From: an uncultured Myxococcales bacterium
GTDB taxonomy: Bacteria > Myxococcota_A > UBA9042 > DTJE01
DNA length: 19,133 nt
NCBI GenBank assembly: GCA_937975765.1
Contig: CALJUR010000011.1
Coordinates: 1-19,133, forward strand
Reading direction: 5' to 3'
This document shows positions 1 through 9,200 of this stretch, piece by piece (position 1 is the stretch's first letter; each line of letters begins with the position of its first letter). The notes below the pieces were generated by a model, which ran no database searches, was not told the origin of the DNA, and worked only from the letters and a program-made list of their open reading frames with translations. A program made the translations under genes and the position numbers.

Positions 1-46
1 AGATCGTATTCGGTGACTGGAGTTCAGACGTGTGCTCTTCCGATCT
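1..46. other. Illumina indexed adapter left on contig end (not biological)
   Basis: Bases 13-46 match the TruSeq read-2 adapter (reverse complement of the AGATCGGAAGAGCACACGTC... adapter), ending in GCTCTTCCGATCT. Bases 1-4 (AGAT) are the end of the P7 flow-cell sequence, and bases 5-12 (CGTATTCG) sit exactly where the 8-base i7 index belongs. The whole stretch is therefore library construct. It shows that base 1 is the raw end of a short-read assembly contig. No gene or regulatory meaning should be read into it. Confidence 0.97.
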
Positions 47-150
47 GGGACAGTCACCATTATTGGAGTCTGAACCCATGGATATTCTTGTGTAAAATAG
101 AATACGCTGCAAATACAACAGGTTGGGCAATGAATAATGGTGACTGTCCC
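47..150. mobile_element. 104-bp MITE-like element with perfect 18-bp terminal inverted repeats
   Basis: The left end GGGACAGTCACCATTATT (47-64) is the exact reverse complement of the right end AATAATGGTGACTGTCCC (133-150). The 68 bases between are AT-rich, unlike the GC-rich surroundings, and carry no open frame of note. Size, composition and perfect inverted ends fit a miniature non-autonomous element or a REP-type palindrome. The right end stops four bases before the stop codon of the minus-strand transglycosylase gene, a usual landing place for such elements, where it could also act as a 3' stem structure. No flanking target duplication can be checked because adapter abuts the left end. 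The family is not identified. A fold-back assembly artefact is unlikely, because the middle is not palindromic. Confidence 0.6.
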
Positions 151-154
151 TGAA

Positions 155-2524
155 TTAGCGCTTGCGGCGATCGAAGTCGACGCGGGGCAGGCGGTCGTTG
201 CCGCTGCCGTACAGCCAGCGGTAGACGGCCCAGTTCTCGAAGACGCGGCGGGCGTAGTCGCGCGTCTCGGAGGCACCGATGGATTCCACCAGTTCGTCCA
301 GCGGGGCGCCGGGCATCTCGGACAACTTGCGGGACATCGCCCCGCCGCCCGCGTTGTACCCGGGGATGGCCACCAGGGGCCAGCGCAGGGTCTTCAGCAG
401 CCGGGCCAGGTAGGCCGCGCCCAGCCGGACGTTGACCTCGGGCCGGCGCAGGGCCTCCGGGGACACCTCCATCCGCAGCGCCTTCGCCATCGCCTTCGCG
501 GTCGGCAGGATCAACTGCATCAGCCCAATCGCGTTGGCGCGCGACTCGACCCCGGCCACGAAGGCGCTCTCCTGGCGCATCACCGCCCAGATCAGGGACG
601 GCTCGATCCCCGATTCGCGGGCGGCGCGATCGACGATGTCGCGGTAGGGCCGTGGCCAGGCCAACCGGTAGTAGCCCGCGGTGCGCCCGTCCGGCCAGAA
701 CCCGCCGGACGCCCTCAGCAGTGCCGCGGCGGCCCGGTGGGAACGGGTGAACTGGCCGGCCTGGTCCAGCATCATCGCGGCCAGCCATCCCGCGTCGCGG
801 TCGGTGTCCGCGGCGGCAGCCTCCTCCCTGGCCAGGTCCATCAAACCGGTGCCGGCCAGCCAGAGGATCCGCCCCGCCGGTCCCTGGTCCAGGGAGGCCG
901 GGGAGGACGGAGTGAAGAACGGACCCGGCAGCGCCGCGCCCTTCGAGACCTCCTTCGCGGCCGCCTCGGGGGTCGTCTTCCTCAGCGCGGCCAACCGGTT
1001 CGCCGCCAGCACCGCATAGTAGGTCATCGGGTAGGAACGGACGCACGACGCGTACGCCGCCTCGGCCTCCTTGCGGCGCCGGGTGGCCTGCAGCACCCGC
1101 GCCTCCCAGTAGGCGAAACGGGACCCGTAGTCCGCGTCGGCGCCGGCGGCCGCACGACCCTCCCGGCACCGTCGCGCCGCCAGTGCCCGGTTGCCCGCGG
1201 TCCAGGCCGACCACGCCAGCAGCCACCGCGACTCGTCGGCCATGTCCCCGGTCGGCCACGCCTTCACGGAGGCGTCCAGGATCGAGTCCGCCGCGCGGGC
1301 ATCCCCGCGCGCGATTGCCTGCCGGGCGCGCATCACCGCGAGGTCGTCGTTGAAGGTCGCCGCCGGAAACTCCCGTGCCAGGCGATCGGCATACCGGTCG
1401 CCCTCGGCCATCTCGCCGGCCCGGAAGGCGCTGCGGGAAGCGTTGAACAGCAGCCGGGCCATCTCTGCCTGGCCGTCGCAGGACCCCAGCGCCGCACGGT
1501 AGTCCACCAGCGCTTCCGGGTGCCGGCGCAGTTTCGTCAGAGCCCCCGCCCGGACCAGCCGCGCGTCGCACCGCACCTGGGCGTCCGAACTGTCCAGCAG
1601 CGCGCCGGCCGCCTTCGCGGCCTCGTCGCTGCGATGGGCGTCCAGCAGGTCCTTCGCCGCCTCCAGCGCGTCGTCGTCCGCCCCCCGGGGCGACGCCAGC
1701 CCGACCGCCAGCATCGCCCCGCGCAGCAGCCGGCGACCCGCGGCCGGGGCGCGGTCGTAAGCCTCCTGGATCACCTTGCGGGCCCCGGCCTCGTCGCCGG
1801 CCGCACGCAGCACGGAGGACATCCGGCCTGCCCAGGCGGGGTCCGCCGGGTTCCGTGCCCCGGCCTTCCGCAGCACCTCGGCGGCCTCGGCGGAGCGCCC
1901 CGCGGCCAGCAGGGCATCCACCCGGGCGTCCTGCGCCTGCGCGGCCACCGGCGACCCTTCCGGCACCCGGGCCAGCAGGTCCGCGGCCTCGGCCTGGCGT
2001 CCCAGTCCCGCCAGCGCCGTGCCCCGCATCCACAGGATCCGGTCGGCCACCAGCGGCGCGTCCGCCTCCAGCCCGTCCAGCACCGTCGCGGCCCCCAGCA
2101 GGTCGCCGGCCTTCAGGCACGCGAATCCCAGCAGGAACCGCAGGCGCCCGGGGTGCTCGGGCAGCGACCGGCCGTTCGCCAGTGCCAGCAGGGCCTCCCG
2201 CGCGCCGGCCCAGTCGCCCTCGGCCGCCTTCGCCGCGGCGGAGCGGGCTCCCTCGGTGCGATAGACCGGTGCCAGGTCGTCCGTCGTGACGGAACGCACC
2301 CGCGGGGCCTCCGGCGGGACGCGTGGCACCTCCGGCTTGGCCCGTGGCGCCGGATCCGCGTGTCTTGCCTTCGCCGGCGGTCGCGTGGCCGGACGGGCCG
2401 GTCGCCGCGGCTGGGACGCCTGGGCCGCCGCGGCCAGCAAAAGCATGGACAGGATCGCAAGGCCGGACAAGGGGATCCGGGCTGCGCTCGGCCGGGGGGT
2501 CCAGGATGGGGTCGGGGTTCTCAT
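155..2524 (-). CDS. Soluble lytic murein transglycosylase (Slt70-like)
   Basis: The product (789 aa) should cleave the MurNAc-GlcNAc bond of peptidoglycan in the periplasm, leaving 1,6-anhydro-MurNAc ends. Residues 1-36 form a signal peptide (core GLAILSMLLLAAAAQA, cut after AQA). A Pro/Arg/Ala-rich stretch follows, then about 500 Ala-rich helical residues like the Slt70 superhelical ring. The C-terminal SLT domain shows the catalytic glutamate in RQESAF (Glu about 652), GLMQL (about 667-671) and GYNAGGGA (about 722-729). Length is close to Slt70 plus an N-terminal linker. The frame stays open far upstream, but only the methionine at 2524 is followed by a signal peptide, so I start there. No strong Shine-Dalgarno is visible. 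The gene is transcribed away from the lipoprotein operon at 2712. Family assignment is firm; a precise orthologue name is not. Confidence 0.93.
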   Translation of the reverse strand: MRTPTPSWTPRPSAARIPLSGLAILSMLLLAAAAQASQPRRPARPATRPPAKARHADPAPRAKPEVPRVPPEAPRVRSVTTDDLAPVYRTEGARSAAAKAAEGDWAGAREALLALANGRSLPEHPGRLRFLLGFACLKAGDLLGAATVLDGLEADAPLVADRILWMRGTALAGLGRQAEAADLLARVPEGSPVAAQAQDARVDALLAAGRSAEAAEVLRKAGARNPADPAWAGRMSSVLRAAGDEAGARKVIQEAYDRAPAAGRRLLRGAMLAVGLASPRGADDDALEAAKDLLDAHRSDEAAKAAGALLDSSDAQVRCDARLVRAGALTKLRRHPEALVDYRAALGSCDGQAEMARLLFNASRSAFRAGEMAEGDRYADRLAREFPAATFNDDLAVMRARQAIARGDARAADSILDASVKAWPTGDMADESRWLLAWSAWTAGNRALAARRCREGRAAAGADADYGSRFAYWEARVLQATRRRKEAEAAYASCVRSYPMTYYAVLAANRLAALRKTTPEAAAKEVSKGAALPGPFFTPSSPASLDQGPAGRILWLAGTGLMDLAREEAAAADTDRDAGWLAAMMLDQAGQFTRSHRAAAALLRASGGFWPDGRTAGYYRLAWPRPYRDIVDRAARESGIEPSLIWAVMRQESAFVAGVESRANAIGLMQLILPTAKAMAKALRMEVSPEALRRPEVNVRLGAAYLARLLKTLRWPLVAIPGYNAGGGAMSRKLSEMPGAPLDELVESIGASETRDYARRVFENWAVYRWLYGSGNDRLPRVDFDRRKR

Positions 2525-2600
2525 GCCGCGATCGTAGGCCCGTGCGGGCCGGGAAAGGCAAGCGCGTGCGGTCGGGTGCGTCCGGCCGCCGAGTTTCGGG

Positions 2601-2629
2601 TTGTGGGAATCCCCGCGATTCCCTAGAAT
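2601..2629 (+). promoter_or_regulatory. Candidate sigma-70-type promoter for the lipoprotein operon
   Basis: TTGTGG (2601-2606) and TAGAAT (2624-2629) are separated by exactly 17 bases. The -10 matches TATAAT at five of six positions and the -35 keeps the TTG core. It lies in the 187-bp divergent gap between the transglycosylase gene and the first Cys-rich lipoprotein gene, giving a leader of about 75 nt before the start at 2712. The rest of the gap holds a short palindrome (ggcccg-tg-cgggcc, 2537-2550) just upstream of the transglycosylase start. No convincing minus-strand promoter was found there; TTGCCT/TACGAT has an unfavourable 19-base spacer. Confidence 0.5.
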
Positions 2630-2711
2630 TCCTGCGATCCTCGTGCGCGGGTGACCCTGCACGGTCGTCGTCGAGGTCCCGTCCCGGAAGCGGGGTCGAA
2701 GGAGGTCTGGA

Positions 2712-5700
2712 ATGCGGTTCAACGTCATTGCCTGGGCTTGCCTGGCCCTGGTCGCCTCCGCCTTCGCCGCGTGCGAAGGGGGATCCCCCCGGTCGAAGGA
2801 CCTTCCGGGCCGCGACCTGCCGCTGTCCGAGGTCTCCCCGGGGGACGCACCGGACCCGGGCGAGGGCCTGCGGGACGGCGAGGTCGCCGTCACGGACGCG
2901 CCGGAAGAGGCCGGCCCGGATGGCGAGACGCCCGACATCCACCACCCCGACGCGAACGGCGATGCCCCCGTGGGCGACACCCCCGTCGGCGACGCCACCG
3001 GGGACGCCTCCCCGCCCGTGCGGTGCGTCATCGGCGAGCCCTGCGACGACCACGACCCCTGCACCCTCGACGACGAGTGCCTGGAGGACGAGACCTGCCA
3101 GGGGACCCTGGTCGATGCCTGCGACGACGGGATCGACTGCACGATGGACGCCTGCACCACCGCCGAGGACTGCACCCACGAGATCAAGCCCGGCTGGTGC
3201 CTCGTCGACGGCGCCTGCTACGAGGACGGCCAGGCGGACCCGGCCCGTCCCTGCCGTTCGTGCGTGACCGCCCTGGTCCAGGACGACCTGATCCCGGACG
3301 ACACCCGCCCCTGCGACGACGGCATCGCCTGCACCGTCAACGACCGCTGCAAGGCCGGCGAGTGCGTCGGCACCCTGATGACCTGCGACGACCACAACTC
3401 GTGCACGACCGATTCCTGTCTGGACGGCCAGTGCCAGTACCAGCCCCTGGACGGCGTGTGCGACGACGGCAGCATCTGCACCGTGGACGACGCCTGCGTC
3501 GAGGGCGCCTGCGTCGGCACGGACGTGGAATGCGGCGACGACAGCCCCTGCACCGACGACTCGTGCGACCCGGTCTTCGGTTGCGTGCACCAGTTCAACA
3601 CGGCACAGTGCGACGACGGCAACGTCTGCTCGGTGGGCGACCGCTGCGAGATGGGCTTCTGCCAGCCGGGCGCCGACCGCCTGGACTGCGACGACGGCAA
3701 CCTGTGCACCGACGACGGCTGCGTCCCGACCCGTCCCGAGGGGTGCGTGCACATCCCGAACATCGCCCCGTGCGAGGACGGCGACCCCTGCACGCTGGGG
3801 GACCGCTGCCGCAACAAGGTCTGCGCGGCAGGCCTGGACGCGCCGGTCTGCGACGACGGCAACTTCTGCACCGACGACCGGTGCGAACCGTTCGTGGGCT
3901 GCGTGGCCGACAACAACAGCGACCCGTGCGACGACGGCGAGCCGTGCTTCCTGGACGACCACTGCCAGGACGGCGCGTGCCATGCCGGCGCGACCCCGCT
4001 GCAGTGCGACGACGGCAACGAGTGCACCGACGACTCCTGCGAGGAGGGCATCGGCTGCGTCAACCGGCCCAACACGAACCCCTGCGACGACGGCAACGTC
4101 TGCACGATGACCGACACCTGCACGGCCGGCGTGTGCATCGGCCTGATGAAGCCGGGCATCTGCGACGACGAGAACGACTGCACCGGCGACTTCTGCACGC
4201 CGGACGGCGGCTGCGGGCACAAGGGCCTGCCGGAGTGCCGCCCGATCATCGTCATCGACTACCCCAAGCGCGGCGTGACGCTGAATTCGTACCAGGGCGT
4301 GACCAACCCCGACACGGGCAACCCCGTCCTGGATTCGTACGGCCGGCCCGTCATGGGCGTCCGCGGGCACATCGAGTATCCCAAGCCGGGCCTGATGGTG
4401 CCCTGGGTGACCATCAACGGGCGCGACTGCCCGGTCAGCCCCGTCGACAACACCTTCTCGTGCCGCGGCGACGGCGGCGTCACCCTGTCCGCGTACCCAC
4501 TGGCCGTCACCCAGGGTGCGAACTTCATCCGCGCCAGTTGCGAGAGCCTGCCGATCTACAACTTCCCGTCGTGCAGCAACGCGGTCTGCGCCGACGACGA
4601 GAACTGCCAGAACGGGTTCGCCGAGACCTGCATGGTCGGCACCACCTTCTCCGATTCGGTCGTGCAGTCGTTCTACTACTCGACGAAGTGGTACCCGGTG
4701 AACGACGCGGCCCCGGAACAGTCGATGGTCCAGGACGGCCTGGACATGTTCCTGGGCCCCGAGGTCTGGGACGACAACGACACCAGCACGCCGGACGACA
4801 TCGCGACGATCCTGACGCTGTTCGTCCAGCAGATGGACCTGGGCAGCCTGATCCAGAACCCGGTCACGTCGGGCAAGTTCGGGTGGTGCAAGTACCGCGT
4901 GAACCTGTACCACATCCGGTTCGGCCAGATGAGCGTCGACCTGATCCCGACCTGGGGCGGCCTGTTCTTCAAGGCCACCATCCCGAACTTCTCGGTGGAC
5001 GTCGACGTGCCGATCAGCGGCTTCCTGTGCCCGGACTTCAGCGGCGACGTGTCGGCCCGGTCGATCGTGCTGTCGGCGACGGCCCTGCTGTCCATGGACG
5101 CCAACGGCAACCCGGTGGCCTCGGTCGTGAACCCGGACGTCGTGGTCAACGGCCTGGACATCGACATCGACGGCATCTGGGGCTTCCTGTTCAACTGGAT
5201 CATCGACTTCTTCGAGGACGACTTCGCCAGCATGATCGAGGAGCAGTTCGAGTCGACCATCGCGAACGACATCGGCGCCGCCATCGCGGACGCCATCAAG
5301 GGCCTGGCGATCGACCAGTCCTTCGACCTGCCGGCCTTCCTGCCGGGCACCAGCCCGATGACGCTGCGCATGGTGGCCAAGCCGTCGACGCTGGACTTCA
5401 CCCCGGCCGGGGGCACCGTCGGCATGAAGTCCACGATCGTCACGACGCGCAAGACGCCGCACCAGGTGCTGGGCTCGATCGGGCGCGCCTCCTGCCTGGG
5501 CGCGACGGAACCGAAACTGGCCTTCCCGCAGCACGGCCCGCTGGAAATGGGCCTGCACGACGACTTCTTCAACCTGATCCCGTACGCCCTGTACTGGGGC
5601 GGCGGCCTGGCGATGCCGCTGGACCCGAACGCGATCTCCGGGGGCGCGGTGGACCTCAGCCAGTACGGCATCAGCGAACTGACGCTGAAGATCGACTTCC

Positions 5701-6164
5701 TGCTGCCGCCGATCCTTTCGGCGTGCAACCCGGAAGGCCAGTTGCGGATCCAGGCCGGCGACGTGGGCGTGCAGGCCGACATGAAACTGTTCGGTTCGGT
5801 GGTCAGCATGCAGATGTACGCGTCGCTGGAGGCCGAGGCGCTGCTGACCGTCCAGAAGGGCGCGTCCGGCAGCAACGAACTGGCGCTGGCCATCAACGAG
5901 CCGACGTTCATCGACATCGAGATCGAGAGCATGGCGGGCGGGCTGGTCGGCGCCGAGGACTCGCTGGGCAAGCTGATCAAGGGCACCGCGCTGCCGCTGG
6001 TGCTGGGCGCGCTGTCCGGCAAGACGCTGGCGACGTTCCCGATCCCCGAGATCGACCTGCACGCCATCTCGGACCAGATGCCGGTGGGCAGCAAGATCGC
6101 GATCGACATTCGGGAACTGCTGCGGATCCACGGGAACACGGTCGTGTCGGGGCAGATCAAGTAG
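2712..6164 (+). CDS. Secreted Cys-rich repeat lipoprotein with C-terminal BPI/TULIP-like domain (paralogue 1)
   Basis: The 1150-aa product starts with a lipoprotein-like signal (LVASAFAAC, Cys21; Phe at -3 is atypical). An acidic D/G/P linker (22-104) follows, then about 14 Cys-rich units CDDGxxCTxDxC (105-509) like the Dictyostelium slime-mould repeat. Residues 511-610 look like a beta-sandwich (IDYPKRGVTLNS...VRGHIEYP...TINGRDCPV). Residues about 645-1150 follow the BPI/LBP/CETP order: a leading helix after QDGLDMFL, strands SVDLIPTWGGLFF, strand pairs, the amphipathic region GFLFNWIIDFFEDDF, GLHDDFFNLIPYALYWGG opening the second half, and LPLVLGAL..ATFPIPEIDL near the end. A lipid-binding role is inference. 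An ideal AAGGAGG (2699-2705) lies six bases before the ATG. It is the first gene of an operon with a close paralogue 40 bp downstream. Confidence 0.9.
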   Translation: MRFNVIAWACLALVASAFAACEGGSPRSKDLPGRDLPLSEVSPGDAPDPGEGLRDGEVAVTDAPEEAGPDGETPDIHHPDANGDAPVGDTPVGDATGDASPPVRCVIGEPCDDHDPCTLDDECLEDETCQGTLVDACDDGIDCTMDACTTAEDCTHEIKPGWCLVDGACYEDGQADPARPCRSCVTALVQDDLIPDDTRPCDDGIACTVNDRCKAGECVGTLMTCDDHNSCTTDSCLDGQCQYQPLDGVCDDGSICTVDDACVEGACVGTDVECGDDSPCTDDSCDPVFGCVHQFNTAQCDDGNVCSVGDRCEMGFCQPGADRLDCDDGNLCTDDGCVPTRPEGCVHIPNIAPCEDGDPCTLGDRCRNKVCAAGLDAPVCDDGNFCTDDRCEPFVGCVADNNSDPCDDGEPCFLDDHCQDGACHAGATPLQCDDGNECTDDSCEEGIGCVNRPNTNPCDDGNVCTMTDTCTAGVCIGLMKPGICDDENDCTGDFCTPDGGCGHKGLPECRPIIVIDYPKRGVTLNSYQGVTNPDTGNPVLDSYGRPVMGVRGHIEYPKPGLMVPWVTINGRDCPVSPVDNTFSCRGDGGVTLSAYPLAVTQGANFIRASCESLPIYNFPSCSNAVCADDENCQNGFAETCMVGTTFSDSVVQSFYYSTKWYPVNDAAPEQSMVQDGLDMFLGPEVWDDNDTSTPDDIATILTLFVQQMDLGSLIQNPVTSGKFGWCKYRVNLYHIRFGQMSVDLIPTWGGLFFKATIPNFSVDVDVPISGFLCPDFSGDVSARSIVLSATALLSMDANGNPVASVVNPDVVVNGLDIDIDGIWGFLFNWIIDFFEDDFASMIEEQFESTIANDIGAAIADAIKGLAIDQSFDLPAFLPGTSPMTLRMVAKPSTLDFTPAGGTVGMKSTIVTTRKTPHQVLGSIGRASCLGATEPKLAFPQHGPLEMGLHDDFFNLIPYALYWGGGLAMPLDPNAISGGAVDLSQYGISELTLKIDFLLPPILSACNPEGQLRIQAGDVGVQADMKLFGSVVSMQMYASLEAEALLTVQKGASGSNELALAINEPTFIDIEIESMAGGLVGAEDSLGKLIKGTALPLVLGALSGKTLATFPIPEIDLHAISDQMPVGSKIAIDIRELLRIHGNTVVSGQIK
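3024..4238 (+). repeat. Coding repeat array: about 14 Cys-rich CDDGN-type units
   Basis: In the frame of the first lipoprotein gene, units of about 24-28 codons begin near Cys 111, 137, 201, 225, 250, 274, 300, 326, 354, 380, 406, 432, 458 and 484. Two unit types alternate: one ends in D.C..G.C, the other in DDSC....GCVH.PN. A different insert (GWCLVDGACYEDGQADP, then C..C) splits the array at about residues 158-200. The same insert lies at the same place in the next two genes. The DNA periodicity is imperfect and codon-based. Confidence 0.85.
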
Positions 6165-6204
6165 GGCAGTCCGCGGGACGGGCCCGGTTCGGGAAGGAGG
6201 ATCG

Positions 6205-9200
6205 ATGATGCGCTCGGGGACCGCTGGCATCCTGGCGACGGGCCTGGCCCTGCTGGCGTTGGGGGGCGGGGCCTGCGGCGGCGGCGGGGATCCGACGGAC
6301 ACGACGGGGACGCCGGACCTGCCCGGGGACGCAGTCGAGGTCGCGACCGACGAGGGCGCGGGCGACGAGACCGGGTTGCGGCCCGACGTGGCCGAGGAGG
6401 CGGCGAACCCGGATGCGAACGGGGAGGTCCCGGCCTGCCCGGACGGCCAGGCGTGCGACGACGGCGACCCCTGCACCTTCGGGGACGCCTGCCGCGACGG
6501 GGAGTGCCGCGGCACCGCGGCGACCGGATGCGACGACGGCATCGCCTGCACGCTGGACGCATGCACCGCGGCCACGGAATGCACCCACGACGTCAAGCCG
6601 GGCTGGTGCCTGGTGGACGGGGCCTGTTTCGAGGACGGCCAGGCCGACCCGTCGAACGCCTGCCAGGCGTGCGTGACGGCCGTCGCGAGCGACCGCTTCC
6701 TGCCCGACGACAGCCTGCCGTGCGATGACGGCAACGACTGCACGGGCGGGGACACCTGCCACAACGGCGCCTGCGTGCCGGGCCAGGTCTCCTGCGACGA
6801 CGGGGACCCCTGCACGAACGACGTCTGCGAGGACGGCCAGTGCGTGAACTACGCGCTGACCGGCGCCGCGTGCGACGACGGCGACCCCTGCACCGGGCCG
6901 GACACCTGCGACAGCGGATCGTGCGCGGGCGCGGCCCTGGACTGCGACGACGGCAACCCGTGCACCGGCGACTCCTGTTCGGCCGAGACGGGCGGGTGCG
7001 TGCACGAGTTCCTGGAAGGGGAATGCGAGGACGGCAACCTGTGCACCGTCGGCGAACGGTGCGTGCAGGGCGAGTGCGTGGCCGGGGAGGACCGGCTGGA
7101 CTGCGAGGACGGGAACCCGTGCACCGACGACGGCTGCGTGCCGGCGAAGGGCTGCGTGTGGCTGCCGAACACGGCCCCGTGCGACGACGGCGACCCGTGC
7201 ACGCTGGGCGACACCTGCCGGCAGAACGCGTGCGAGGCGGGCAGGGAACCCCGGGTGTGCGACGACGAGAATCCCTGCACCGACGATTCGTGCAAGGCGG
7301 GCGTGGGGTGCATCGCGATCCCGAACGCGGAGTCCTGCGAGGACGGCAACCCGTGCACCGTGGGCGACACCTGCGGCGACGGCGCCTGCCAGTCCGGATC
7401 GGGCGACCTAAACTGCAACGACGACGACCCCTGCACGGACGACTACTGCGTGGCGGGCGAGGGCTGCGGGCACTGGTTCAACACGTCGCCGTGCGACGAC
7501 GGCAACGTCTGTACCCAGGGCGACACCTGCCAGGGCGACGGCGCCTGCAAGGGCGTCGTGCCGCCGGACTACTGCGCCGACTACGACATGACGGGCAACC
7601 CGATCACCTGCACCATCGACACGTGCAGCCCGACCGAGGGCTGCAAGCACAAGGTGGACAACCGGCCCGAGTGCCGCCCGCAGATCGTGATCGACTTCCC
7701 GCCGCGCGGCGCGACGCTGGACACGTCCTCGGTGCTGGAAGGCACGGCGAAGACGATCCGGGTGCGCGGCCACGTGGACCCGGGCGTGGACGGCCTGGTG
7801 TTCCCGCCGGCCATGACGATCAACGGGGAACCGGTGTACCCCAGCCCGATCGACTTCTCGTTCACGCACGACATCGACTCGGCGCAGGGCTTCAACCCGA
7901 TCGTGGTCGACGCGATCGACCAGCGCCCCGGGCTGGAGACGTTGAAGGACCACCTGGTGCAGTCGTACTACTACTCGACGCAGTGGTACCCGGTGGATGC
8001 GGCGGCGCCGGCGCAGTCGATGGTCCCGGACGGGCTGATGCTGTTCCTGGGCCCGGAGGTGTGGGACGACAACGACACCGGCGATACGGACGACCTGGCG
8101 ACGATCCTGACCCTGTACCTGCAGAACATGAACCTGGGCGCGATGATCCCGCGGCCGGCCACGTCGGGGACGGTCTGCCTGCTGGAGGTGGCGGGTCATT
8201 GCGTGACCGAATGCGACTACGACGTCTACATCAACAACGTGCGGTACAGCGGCGTGGCCATCGACCTGGTGCCGATGGAGGGCGGGCTGCACCTGGGCGT
8301 GACGTTCCGCAACTTCGCGGCCGACATCGACATCGACGGCTGCGGCAGCCCGTCGGGCAACGTGTCCGCGTCCAGCATCCGCGTCGACGCGGACCTGATG
8401 ATCACCGTGGACGCCGGCGGCACGCCGGTCATCACCATGGCGAACACCGTGGCCGTCGTGAACGGCCTGGACGTGGACCTGGACGGCGTGCTGGGCTTCC
8501 TGGCGAACTGGATCCTCGACTTCTTCGAGGACGACTTCGCGGACACCCTGGAGGACGCCATCCGGGACCAGATCGAGGCGATCGTCCCGAAGCTGCAGGA
8601 GGCGCTGGCGGGCCTGGCCCTGAACCAGGACTTCACCGTGCCGTCCCTGATCCCGGACGGGGCGGACACGACGCTGGGCCTGCGGTCGGTCATTTCGACC
8701 TTCGCGTGCCACGTCACGGGCTGCACGGTCGGGCTGAAGGCGACCATCGTCGCGCCGCACGGCGTCCAGCACCAGGTGCTGGGGTCCATCGGCCGCGCCG
8801 CCTGCCTGTCGGGCCTGCCGGAACCGGTGCCCGCGTACCCGGTCGGGTCGCCGGTGCCGACCGTGCCGGCGCTGGAACTGGGCCTGCACGACGACTTCTT
8901 CAACCAGGTGCCGTTCGCGCTTTTCTGGGCGGGCGTGCTGACGCTGCCGATCCCGGAGTCGATGCTGGGCGGCGTGGACCTGTCGTCCTACAACATCACG
9001 GACCTGGCGGTCAGCCTGGACCTGTGGCTGCCGCCGATCCTGTCGACCTGCAACGACCAGGCGGCGCTGCGGCTGCAGATCGGCGACCTGGGCGTGCGGA
9101 TCGACATGAAACTGTTCGGCGTGCCGGTCCAGATGCAGATCTACGCGTCGCTGGAGGCGGCGGCGCGCCTGGAGGCGGTGGACGGCGCGAACGGCAAGGA

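Noticed and set aside
3024..4238. Regularly spaced TGCGACGACGGCAAC words that could suggest a CRISPR array.
   Set aside because: The repeats are in frame, imperfect and separated by conserved coding sequence, with no unique spacers.
3218..4255. Antisense frame with a striking periodic LPSSH/VQ..PSS motif.
   Set aside because: It is the mirror reading of the CDDGN codon repeats on the plus strand, so its periodicity is inherited. Similar mirrors appear opposite the other two arrays.
60..6815. A 2251-codon open frame on the minus strand, and several other long antisense frames opposite the lipoprotein genes.
   Set aside because: They are by-products of strong GC bias at wobble positions. They start in unrelated sequence, run across true genes and a promoter gap, and lack signal peptides or recognisable domains.
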